A stretch of 64,000 bases of DNA from Tremella fuciformis. Lineage: Eukaryota > Basidiomycota > Tremellomycetes > Tremellales > Tremellaceae. The stretch covers positions 362,449-426,448 of the forward strand of contig CP136500.1 in assembly GCA_032768795.1 (NCBI GenBank), read 5' to 3'. Below are positions 52,972-62,604 of the stretch, one piece after another (positions within the stretch are counted from its first letter, which is position 1; the number at the start of each line of letters is the position of its first letter). The notes beneath the pieces are model-generated. The model searched no databases and had not been told where the DNA came from. It saw only the letters and a program-made list of their open reading frames with translations. The translations under genes were made by a program, and so were the position numbers.

Positions 52972-53370
52972 CTTGGACCCCCCCAAGTACTCAGTACTTG
53001 GACCCCTCCTTTGGTTTCGTGGGAGTACTTGGACCCCCCCCTCCACGAATTCGTGGGAGTACTTGGACCCCCCGTCCACCAGTTCGTGGGAGTACTTGGA
53101 CCCCCCCCTTCACTTTCGTGGGAGTACTTGGACCCCCCCTTCACTTTCGTGGGAGTACTTGGACCCCCCTCCACAAATTCGTGGGGAGTACTTGGACCAG
53201 ATCCACGAATTTGTGGAGATACCTCGCTCTTTCCACGAAAACATTGGAGTACTTTCCACGAAAACCGTGGGACTACTTGCCCTTTTCCACGGATTCGCGG
53301 GAGTACTTTTGGTTTCCACGAGGGACCTCTGTCCACGAGCCCGTGGATGGTGTGCTTTCCACGGATTCCG
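52972..53370 (+). repeat. ~35-bp minisatellite (AGTACTTGGACCCCCC), copy 1
   Basis: About eleven units of GGGAGTACTTGGACCCCCC followed by a variable CCACGAATTCGTGG-like inverted repeat. It lies just upstream of the helicase gene and may include its promoter. Frames through it are artefacts. Confidence 0.85.
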
Positions 53371-53493
53371 CAATCCCCCCCACCATACAGATATAACCCC
53401 CTAAAACTCGGTCACCTCTTCACCACCTTTCATCTGTTTTTCCACCCTTTGTTTGCTACTGCTGCATACCAGATACAACAGTGATCCAGAACA

Positions 53494-56400
53494 ATGGACG
53501 ACTCTCAGCCAGAGACAGACTGTGGAGATGAAATCCAGCTGCTGTCATGTTCTCCCACAGCACACGGTGAGTGCATTCTTGGCTCTGCTCTGACTGACAC
53601 TCAGACCAATCTTTCTATGACATTCCCCTGACCATACCTGAGGGGTTTGAGTCCCTTGGCTATGGGTATCATTCATTGCTCAAGTACTACACCTGCATGA
53701 AATGCAAGCAGGGAGTCAGGGGTGAACACCTTATAGGTCACCTCCTTGATTCTCACAACAAAAAGGTCGAGGATGAGGTGATCAAGGAGATGCTCTCTGC
53801 CTATCCGAGTCACCCTGGCCAGCATCCGGAGATCCCTGCTTTCCCCAATGGATTGCCAATCATATCTCTCCCTCTGCTTGCCATCCAGCCGGCCTGTCCT
53901 GCAACCTGTGCAGTTACCACTGCACTGCGACGAGCAGCATCAAGAATCACTTCACCACCAGTCACAAAGGTCAACCTTATCACCGCAACCATACCAACAC
54001 GGCTCTCCAAACGATCTACCACCAAGGCAACAGACAGTTCTTCCCTGTCCAGCCATCGGAAGATGCGATCTCTGGGATCACGCCTTACTTGATGTTCCTC
54101 CGGTCACTCCCTCCTGTGGACAGATCGTCTATCATCAAGGAGGGGGGCAGAACATGAGCAGGCCTCATGGATGGGAAGGCTTGGATGGTTCAAACATGTG
54201 GAAGGACAGGATGCCAAGGAGCTTGTCGGACTTGTGGCCAAACCTGGATCCGATGAGGAGTTGTTGCACAGGATGAAGAAGATGTGCAGGCAATACCTGA
54301 TGGACATCGAGGAGAGGATCAAGAAGAACCCAGAGCAGTTGATCCTGCATCTGCTGAACTCTGAGACACCCACAGAGTCAGTTCTTATTGCAGAGAGGAG
54401 CTGATGTCTCAGAGTCTCACACGAACCCTTCAAGGCTCTTCAGAACCAAGAGACCTTTGACAAATACAGCCTCCACTTCTGCAGGCTGTTCTGCTTCCTG
54501 ATGAGGAAGGCCTGTGGGCGAGCGCACTCCTACCCCATCCAGGTCTCTGCAGAGCAGGTCAGGCTCTGTGAAGAAATGATCAAGATCCTGTCATCTGGGG
54601 AAGATCAACAGTCATTTGACACCGTGTTCCATGCTCTGGCGTACTCCCTGCTCACGACGTCTTCCTATCAAGCCATGGTGGATTCACACCTGTACCCGCT
54701 GATCTGCTTCAACACCCTCTCCAACCTGAAGCCGGACGGACACTTCAACTCTGTCACCGAGATGACGCCCAAGATTGCCATGCTTCAGTGGGCCTTCAAG
54801 CTGGTGGTGTTCAAGCAGGTCCAGATGAGAGTGGATGAGGAGATTGTGAGCAGGACCTCTGATCTTGAGGAGTGAGTGATCGATACCCGAGGACAGGGCT
54901 GACGTCAGTCTGATGAAAGAGGAGATCTCCTTGCTCCACAACGGTCACATCTCCCCATTCTCCTGCCTGCTGTCGATCAAAACATCTTGTCAACCACGTG
55001 GCCTATCACCAACCTGGTCTCCCCACCGTCTACTGGAGAGACAAGCAGAAGACACAGCTCGTCGTCAACGGGGAGCTGTTGAAGCTGGACAATCTGAGGA
55101 GTGGGGTGCATCAGCTGGAGAAAGAGCTGTCAGAGTACTTTGAGGAGCATCTCCTTCTTGGCCTGCCCATCCAAAGCTTCAACTATCCGCATCCTGCTCA
55201 GGTGGTGGATCACCTCCCAGAGGATGAGGTCGGCTACAACTTTTTGGAGGATGACGCAAACCCATTCAAGGAGAACAAGTGGACCTTGGTCCGGCAGATC
55301 CTAGAGGATGACGTGCTCAGAGGTGTGTTCTCTCAAGAAACCCGGGGGTGCTGACAGTCCAGACAAGTTCATCCCATACAGGACGGAAGACACACTGTTC
55401 TGGAACCCACACGAGATGAGGACGTACCTCCAGAGATGTTCCGGCTTCATGGACAAGCTCATCTGCCTCATCCACCTGACCTATGGTGCACCCGCAAGGA
55501 GGACGGAGCTTCTCGGTCACAAGCTCACCAACACCCAAGCCGGACTGAGGAACATCTTCTTCATCAATGGCAGGATAGTCCTCGTGGGGAGATATCACAA
55601 GGGAAGCAACCAGACCTCTCTTGACAAGGTGATCCTTCTGGGGGGTAAGACATCAGGTGCTGACAGCAGACACTGCCGAGGGTTCCTGCCCTGCTCGCTG
55701 ACGAGGATGCTCACACTCTACCTGGCGTACGTGAGACCGTTCGAGGTGTTTGGCCTGTCAAAGATTGATGACATCCAAGGATCGAGGCTGCACTCTTCGC
55801 ACCTTTTCACCACCAACGGCAGCATCATGAAGCAAGATCACTTCAGCTCGATGTTGAGCTCTGTGACGCATTCTTATCTGGGAGCGAGGATCAACCCATC
55901 CACCTGGAGGCATGCCTCCATTGCCATCTTCAAATCCAGGAGCATCAGGAATCAGCTGGAGCATGGAGAGGCTGTGCAGGACATCCAAGCAGGTCACACC
56001 ACCCGGACGGCAGAGGAGCACTATGCCCTGAACAAGGAGGACATCATGTCCATGGGAGAGTCCACCTTCCTGCTGTTCTTTCAGAGCAGCACGGAATGGC
56101 AGAACCCTGCTTGGGTATTTCCTCCAAGGACAGGAGGAGGATCAAGCTGTGGCGGGGGTGGAGATGGAGGGCCTCCTGGCCAGGATCTCTGCCAAGCTGG
56201 ACCAGATGGACAGGGAGCAGGGGGACAGGCAGGCCATCAGAGGGGACCCAAGCACCATCTCAAGCGTCCGACAAGATGGGGCAGCTCATCGCAAGACTGG
56301 AGAGCAAAGTCGACAGGCTGGGAGCAAAGCTGCACGAGTTCATGGAGATGCCGCCACCGGCACACAACCTTTCGAGCTCGAGGAGACTGCAACCGCTGGG

Positions 56401-57867
56401 CCTGTCAAAGACGAGCACGAGCACCCGGCACCAGCACCGGTTCCTCGTCCTCCCCCTTGGGCCTCAGCCTCATCAGCCTGAGCAACACTTCCACCAGCAC
56501 CAAGGTGACCAGCAACCCAGAGATCACCAAGCTCAGCGCCAACCTGGTCACCGGTCTACAGAAGCTGTTTGGATCTGGGGCCAAGTGGAGGAGTGATTGG
56601 CAGGAGCGAGGATGTCAGCTCGTGCTGGACAAGGCCACCAACCTGCTCATGGTCGGGTCCCACCTCTGGGGGGAAGAGTCTGCTCTGGCTTGTGCCGGTC
56701 ATGAGCGGATTGGAGAGGGGGATGGTGACGGTGGTCATCGTGCCACTGTCAGCACTGTTGCAGGACATCAAGCACAAGCTCGAGTCCCATGGGGTGAGCC
56801 ATGAGCTCTGGAGCCCCTCTGCCTCTGGCGAACGCTCCAAGATCATCCTCATCTCCGTGGAGAACTGTGTGAATGACCAGTTTCACAAATGGATCAAGAG
56901 GATCAAGATCGTGAGTGTGTCTTTGGAGAGCACACCTGCTGACCCCCAGGCAAGGGTCGTGTTTGAGGAAGCACACATCCCCCTCACGTCCCTTCACCTA
57001 CAGGGCTCAGATGGACGGCCTTGCCAAGCTGAGGGCTATCCCTGCTCCAAAAGTGCTCATCACTGCGACCTGCCCACCTACTCTGAGCGATCAGCTGCTC
57101 GGCAAGTTCCACCTGTCTCAAGTGACCCAACACAGGACATCCACCAACAGGGGGGAGATCCACTACTCCTGCACCTCGCCCGTCATCAACAGCGAGAACA
57201 TCGGCGTCCTGGCCAGGCAAGCTGTCGACCAGATCTCCCCTCATCTCCACCCTCGAGATCAAATCCTGTTGTTCTGCAGGAGCAAGGTGGACTGCCAGAT
57301 GGTGTCCGAAGCTCTGGACTGCCCTCAACACCACTCTGATGTTGGAGACAAGAACAACATCCTCAAGGAGTTCAGAGCAGAGATCTTGGGGAGGGTGCTG
57401 GCGTGCACGAGTGGACTTGGTGCGGGCGTGGACCTGCCCCTCGTGCGTGTGACCATCCACCTGGGAGAGCCCAGCAACCTGGTCGACGGTGTGCAGGAGA
57501 TGGGCAGGGTGGGCAGGAAAGGCCAGGAGTCATGGTGTCACATCATCAGACTCGAGCTGTGGTGGGGCAATCCAGGACTCGGAGCAGACTACCTGCAGAA
57601 GATGCTCAACGGCAAGCAGTGCCTCAGGGCTGGGATCACAAAGTTCATGGATGGGGAGGAGAGAAAGTGTGGAGGGAGGGATGAGATGTGCTCCAGGTGC
57701 GGTCACTCGCCATTCATGACTTCACCCCCCCCCTGTCGACCCCTCTGACGACGACGGCTGGGACCCGGACAACGACGTCACTGTCCAGCCTGGAGGGCAG
57801 ACAGTCCAGGTTCAGAAGCTCCCAGAGCCTGATGCCAAGCCCTTCGCCCAGGACCTCTCTCCTGAGG
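53494..57867 (+). pseudogene. Telomere-linked RecQ-type helicase gene, frameshifted, 3'-truncated
   Basis: Starts ATG 53494. Introns seen: 53567-53604, one near 54367-54402 (36 nt), 54864-54900 (37 nt) and 56911-56949 (39 nt), all with CTGAC/CTGAT branches. N terminus: two C2H2-like fingers (CMKCKQGVRGEHLIGHLLDSH; CNLCSYHC...H), as in DUF3505. Middle: a tyrosine-recombinase-like segment (ARRTELLG; TWRHASIAIF; GHTTRTAEEHYAL, about 55490-56030). C-terminal: SF2 helicase with Walker A GPTSGGKS (about 56658), box II FEEAH, TATCPP, GAGVDLP and QEMGRVGRKG, then a Cys cluster. At least eight 1-nt frame changes, most at homopolymers (for example G6 at 54141, AAAA at 54979, CCC at 56104, C5 at 56454). 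The 3' end runs into telomere repeat at 57865. Related genes cap chromosome ends in many fungi. Confidence 0.75.
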
Positions 57868-58190
57868 GTTAGGGGGGTTACAGGCAGGTCCTGGGGGGGG
57901 GACTTTCTCGCCGCATCGAGATTTTCAGAATTTTCTTTTTGGATTCAGAAAGTTCGACAAAAAAGCTATTCGTAAATGTAATGATCTTCCCGATCGGGTA
58001 AGAACTGACGGATTTACGGGCATCCAAAGTTGGCTGGGTATTTGAGTTTGGTTGGCTGTGACGCGGTCAGTAATTGGAATATTGAGTTGATTGTCGAAGT
58101 AAGTAGCCTAATATGGTCCCAAATATAGCTGGGATGACTCTCGCATGCATCCCAGACTTCATGTAAAACGGTCCAAGGGGGGACCCTAAC
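57865..58190 (+). repeat. Subtelomeric module copy 2, starting with interstitial telomere tract
   Basis: AGGGTTAGGGGGGTTA (57865-57880) followed by ACAGGCAGGTCC, a G9 run and the same block order as 52297. The preceding helicase frame reads ...DLSPEG then TAG, the stop lying in the telomere repeat. Confidence 0.85.
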
Positions 58191-58199
58191 AATATTCTG

Positions 58200-58367
58200 C
58201 AGTACTTGGACCCCCCCAAGTACTCAGTACTTGGACCCCTCCTTTGGTTTCGTGGGAGTACTTGGACCCCCCCTCCACGAATTCGTGGGAGTACTTGGAC
58301 CCCCCCATCCTCCAATTCGTGGGAGTACTTGGACCCCCCCCTTCACTTTCGTGGGAGTACTTGGAGG
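58200..58367 (+). repeat. ~35-bp minisatellite, copy 2
   Basis: Five units identical in type and nearly in sequence to those from 52972. The last unit is cut after ACTTGGA, where GGGTTAGGGG begins. Confidence 0.85.
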
Positions 58368-58720
58368 GTTAGGGGTTAGGGGGGTTAGGGGGGTTACAGG
58401 CAGGTCCTGGGGGGGGGACTTTCTCGCGCATCGAGATTTTTTGAAATTTTTTTTTTGGATTCAAAAAGTTCGACAAAAGAGCTATTCGTAAATGTAATGA
58501 TCTTCCCGATCGGGTAAAAACTGACGGATTTACGGGCATCCCAAAGTTGGCTGGGTATTTGACTTTGGTTGGCTGTGACGCGGTCAGTAAATTGGAATAT
58601 TGAGTTGATTGTCGAAGTAAGTAGCCTAATATGGTCCCAAATATATCTGGGATGACTCTCGCATGCATCCCTGACTTCATGTAAAAACGGTCCAAGGGGG
58701 GACCCTTGGAGCTCATATGG
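58364..58720 (+). repeat. Subtelomeric module copy 3, starting with interstitial telomere tract
   Basis: Telomere-like tract 58365-58396 (four repeats of variable G number), then the ACAGGCAGGTCC, G9 and GATCGGGTAAAAACTG blocks as in the other two copies. Confidence 0.85.
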
Positions 58721-60310
58721 CCCAAGGGGGGACCCTTGGAGTTTGCTGGTTGTGAGTGAAATTATTTTTGTGATGTGAAGGGTGCTACTATACTCTATTT
58801 GACGAGCCGATTAAGAATCTCTAACCCATTCCCGGATCGGAGCGAAACTGGCGGAGTTAATCCCTCCGAAAGACCAGTACGTCTGCCCAAGGGGGGACCC
58901 TTGTAGCTTTTTCCGGTGCTGGATAAAATTATTCTGCAAGTCTAATGGTTGGTACTATACTCAGTTTGACGAGCTGATTCCAAATCTCTCACTCGTTTTC
59001 CGATCGGAGCAAAACTGGCCGAGCTATCCCCACCCGTAACCCAGCTCGACTGCCCAAGGGGGGACCCTTGTAGCTTTTTCCGGTGCTGGATAAAATTATT
59101 CTGCAAGTCTAATGGTTGGTACTATACTCAGTTTGACGAGCTGATTCCAAATCTCTCACTCGTTTTCCAATCGGAGCAAAAACTGGCCGAGCTAACCCCA
59201 CCCGTAACCCAGCTCGACTGCCCAAGGGGGGACCCTTGTAGCTTTTTCCCGGTGCTGGATAAATTTATTCTGCAAGTCTAAAGGTTGGTACTATACACTA
59301 TTTGACGAGCTGATCAAGAATCTCTAACCCATTACCAGATCAGAGCAGAACTGGCGGAGTTAATCCCTCCGAAAGACCAGTACGGTCTGCCCAAGGGGGG
59401 ACCATTGCAGCTTTTTCCGGCGCTGGATAAATTTATTCTGCGAGTCTAATGGTCGGCACTATACACTATTTGACAAGCTGATTAAGAATCTCTAACCCAT
59501 TTACTGATCGGAGCAAAAGTGGCGGAGCTATGTGCCACTTAGCATGTATTATGTGTAACCCAATATAGGCAAGTAAAACTCAGCAGACCTTCACCCCTCT
59601 GGTTTGACACAGTGGTTAGTGTCATTTCGGCCCGCTGTAGGGTGCTGTCTGCCCTAATTTGGCTGTGACTAGGTTCGATTCCTGGTTGGGGTACACTTTT
59701 TGGATCTTATGTCTGTCAAATGGCTTATTGACTTTTGCCCCCCTTGATGACTGTCTTCTTCGATTGTAATGCTTACTACTATACTCAGTTTGGCGAGCTG
59801 ATTCTGAATCTCTCACCCGTTTTCCGATCGGAGCAGAACTGGCGGAGCTACCCCCTCCCGTAACCGAGCACACCTGCGCAAGGGGGGACCCTTGCAGCTT
59901 TTTCCGGCGCTGGATAAATTTATTCTGCAAGTCTAATGGTTGGTACTATACTCTATTCAAAGAGCTGATTCTGAATCTCTCACCCGTTTTCTGAACGGAG
60001 CGAAACTGGCCGAGCTATCCCCACACGTAACCAAGCTTGACTGCCCAAGGGGGGACCCTTGGAGCTTTTTCCGCAGCTGGATAAAATTATTTGGCAAGTC
60101 TAATGCCCATTAGCATACACAATTTGACGAGCTGATTCCAAATCTCTCACTTGTTTTCTAATTGGAGCAAAACTGGCGGAGCTATCCCCACCCGTAACCC
60201 GGCACAACTGCCCAAGGGGGGGACCCTTGGAGCTTTTTCCGCAGTTGGATAAATTTATTTCGCAAGTCTAATGCCCATTACTATACACAGTTTGACAAGC
60301 TGGTTCCGAA
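58680..60310 (+). repeat. ~168-bp subtelomeric satellite
   Basis: Units begin near CCCAAGGGGGGACCCTTG at about 58719, 58885, 59052, 59219, 59389, then (after an insertion) 59875, 60043 and 60213. Spacing is 166-170 bp. Each has TTTTTCCGG, GGATAAAATTATTCTGCAAG, TGGTACTATACTC and GACGAGCTGATT. Three related units lie at 52600-52960. No coding potential. Positions 60311-60533 show nothing recognised. Confidence 0.88.
59593..59693 (+). ncRNA. tRNA-like sequence inside the satellite (possible SINE head)
   Basis: An A-box-like TGACACAGTGGTTAGTG (59605-59621), a perfect B box GGTTCGATTCC (59672-59682) inside a good T-arm (CTAGG-TTCGATT-CCTGG), and a T5 run at 59697-59701 as a Pol III terminator. 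The acceptor ends ACCCC/GGGGT pair, but no regular anticodon arm forms. It is therefore a tRNA relic or a tRNA-derived SINE, not a normal tRNA. Confidence 0.4.
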
Positions 60311-60533
60311 TCTCTGACTCATTTCTCACTTACTTGAGAACTGAGAGAGTCAAATGCATCTATCTACCAAACAACTCATCTGCAGTTACTAAGTTCTCAT
60401 AATGCTCACTTGCTAAGTAAAGGCCAATACTATCCTCACCTTCTCCTATCTCATACCCACTGATGGCTGCCATCATTATGCCGCTTGTAGACTCTGATCT
60501 TGACATTGTATGCCCCACTCAAGGCCTTAAGCA

Positions 60534-60827
60534 TCAAGTCGTCACCCCCATGTCCCCGCCTTGCCCATACGCCTGAGGTATGCACCCATTGACTCGCTTT
60601 GACTCTCTAGAAATGGGAAGAAAGTCATCTTGGAACTTCCGAGCATAAGCCACTGCTGCCCGCCTTGCTCCGAGATGTGTCAAGCGTGGTATTCCAAGTG
60701 CTTTGACTATTGCGGCGAACATGCAATTACCATCTCCCTTGATCCAGTTCGTACGGTAGAATACCGGGCTGACCGTCAAGTCGAGTAAGCTGATTACGAC
60801 TTGGCAATTCGAATCGTCCTTGGACAA
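60534..60827 (-). CDS. OTU-like cysteine-protease fragment
   Basis: 97 codons. KGDGNCMFAAIVKALGI matches the catalytic D-G-N-C start of OTU deubiquitinase-like domains, followed by the usual helix (GARRAAVAYARKF). The catalytic His region is not seen before the stop, so the domain is partial. It overlaps the end of the upstream frame 60794-61477, out of phase. It is probably the 3' part of the same gene, with an intron or shift between. Confidence 0.5.
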   Translation of the reverse strand: MSKDDSNCQVVISLLDLTVSPVFYRTNWIKGDGNCMFAAIVKALGIPRLTHLGARRAAVAYARKFQDDFLPISRESKRVNGCIPQAYGQGGDMGVTT

Positions 60828-61477
60828 ATGGCTGAGTCGCTTCCTGCTGGGTTGAGACTTGAGGTAATGCTGCCGGCTCCGAATAGCCTACTTCGGCTCG
60901 TGGTACTATGCCATCGGTGACAAGCTGGGCAAAACCATCGCATAGCTTGGCTCCGGTTGATTTTGTGCCGACAATGCTTATTGCCACATCGAAGAGCCAT
61001 ATACTCCTTGTTGTTCATTTGATATCGGTGAGATGAATCGGTAGGGTTGATTTGACAAGGAATGTAGCCGTATGTCGATTTCGACCGTATAAGTTGTATC
61101 AACTGATTACGCCGATCATTTGTATTGAATGTTGCATTGAGATGGTCAAGTATTCCAAGCTCTGTTGTAATCTCCGAGGTATTTGACCACCAAGCATTGG
61201 CTGCTAATGATTTGGTGACAGCTCGTAATCCTTTATTCCAGCCAATTGCCGCAAGCAGATCAACAAGGCATTGCACTTGTAATCGAGTCGGTTTGCCGGT
61301 GTTTTGGCCCTGCAGATGACCCAATAGAGTAGCTTGCTCGTGCATCCAGTTGGCATTTGCAAGTAATGTCTGCACCGTCATTATCTTTGCATCAAGCTTG
61401 AGGTATTCGAGCCGGGAATCGAAGCGATCCGGGTTAAGCCAAAAGGCTGGATCGAGGAATGGCGTCGCTTTTACCAT
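60794..61477 (-). CDS. Unknown protein with zinc-ribbon-like motif
   Basis: 227 codons. Contains a Cys/His group (RCGNKHC...WFCPACHRWH) near residue 165-190. Upstream is a helical region (AKIMTVQTLLANANWMHEQA). Its start codon overlaps the stop of the preceding frame in ATGGTAA (61471-61477). Function not recognised. Confidence 0.5.
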   Translation of the reverse strand: MVKATPFLDPAFWLNPDRFDSRLEYLKLDAKIMTVQTLLANANWMHEQATLLGHLQGQNTGKPTRLQVQCLVDLLAAIGWNKGLRAVTKSLAANAWWSNTSEITTELGILDHLNATFNTNDRRNQLIQLIRSKSTYGYIPCQINPTDSSHRYQMNNKEYMALRCGNKHCRHKINRSQAMRWFCPACHRWHSTTSRSRLFGAGSITSSLNPAGSDSAICPRTIRIAKS

Positions 61478-62604
61478 TGCAAAGGCGCTGCAAGTGTTGG
61501 TGCTTGTACTGTGACTTCAATCCGAAGGCCTTCTAATTCGTTCTGAGGTAATCCGGATAGTGCTTGTATTACTTCCATTGTCGATTTGCCTTGTGTCCGG
61601 ACACCTCGAGTTGTAGTGGGAATGGCATTACCAAGCTGGCTATTGAGTGATTTGATAGCATGGACAAGCCGAGGGTATATCTTGATCGCAAAGTCGGTAT
61701 TGTTGTATCGAAGTTGAGCCTGGACCGATCCGTAATCGAGTGAGGCTGGTATAATCATCGGATACGTGTCGAAGGTTGATCCAGCTGTAATCGGAGAGAA
61801 TAGCCAAATGAAAGGCGACTCAAATGACCTGCCGATGTCCCAAGAGTTGTACTTTGCAAGCGGATGATCGACTTGGGCTAATTCGTAAGGCATGAATCGC
61901 TCCAGTAATGGCATTTTCTGCCCGTAGGCTTTCAAATACATAACTCTGCATTTGGCTGCTCTGAGGCACTCTGTAAAGAGTCTGGCTGGGACTATGACGC
62001 GACCGATACTGCCTTGATTAGCATACTTGCCAGGCTGAGCTATTTGCCATTGCTTCAAAGCCTTGAAGAAGCCTTCTTTGATCGATGTCTTGACCCATAT
62101 CTGGTGGACGCTCGATGCAAGTAAAGTCCATTGCCGTGGACCGTCGCCTAATGCAATCGATGGTAATGTCCGAGGCATGTGAGATACTAGCTGGACAAGG
62201 GCCGAGGGATTACCGAAGCGTCGGTCGTAAGCGTTTGGCGTAAGAGCGTATTCATATTTGTCGAGATCGTAATCCTTGGGTAATAGATTATCGAGGAGAT
62301 GATTGAATCGATCACTGGGCAGTGCTGTAACCGATTGAACTTGTGCTGAGCTGGCTGGAAGTGCTGCTAATGTCTCGCCATCATCGACAGACTTTTCGCG
62401 GTAATCGTCATTTGAGGATGGTGCATTGGTGGATAAGGCTGGAGACAATGATCTATGTGTAATGGGAGATGGCTGAGGAAGCTCTGAAGCGACCAGAAGA
62501 GGCTGTGGCTGCCTCCTAGTAATCAGGACACAGTCCATGATCATCCTAGTACGCTGAATAGGGTTGAGTCGAGCCGACCGCCGCAGAGTTCGAGTTGGAG
62601 CCAT
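61471..62604 (-). CDS. Unknown 377-aa protein, telomere-proximal
   Basis: An open frame from ATG 62604 (MAPTRTLRRSARLNPIQ). A Ser/Pro-rich first ~100 residues is followed by a folded-looking part (WTLLASSVHQIWVKTSIKEG; CRVMYLKAYGQKMPLLERFM). No family recognised. The trio 61471-62604, 60794-61477 and 60534-60827 runs away from the telomere and looks like one transcription unit, possibly part of a telomere-associated mobile element. No reverse transcriptase is visible in the window. Confidence 0.55.
   Translation of the reverse strand: MAPTRTLRRSARLNPIQRTRMIMDCVLITRRQPQPLLVASELPQPSPITHRSLSPALSTNAPSSNDDYREKSVDDGETLAALPASSAQVQSVTALPSDRFNHLLDNLLPKDYDLDKYEYALTPNAYDRRFGNPSALVQLVSHMPRTLPSIALGDGPRQWTLLASSVHQIWVKTSIKEGFFKALKQWQIAQPGKYANQGSIGRVIVPARLFTECLRAAKCRVMYLKAYGQKMPLLERFMPYELAQVDHPLAKYNSWDIGRSFESPFIWLFSPITAGSTFDTYPMIIPASLDYGSVQAQLRYNNTDFAIKIYPRLVHAIKSLNSQLGNAIPTTTRGVRTQGKSTMEVIQALSGLPQNELEGLRIEVTVQAPTLAAPLQW

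Noticed and set aside
53011..53484. Plus and minus frames of 120-157 codons with GVLGPP and STWTPP repeats
   Set aside because: They arise from a non-coding minisatellite whose unit happens to lack stops in several frames.
59593..59693. A standard tRNA gene
   Set aside because: B box and terminator are good, but no anticodon stem-loop with U33 forms and only five acceptor pairs match. It is kept only as tRNA-like.
60534..62604. Classification as a complete telomeric LINE (Cnl1-like)
   Set aside because: No reverse transcriptase or endonuclease motif was found in the window. The orientation and telomere proximity alone are not enough.
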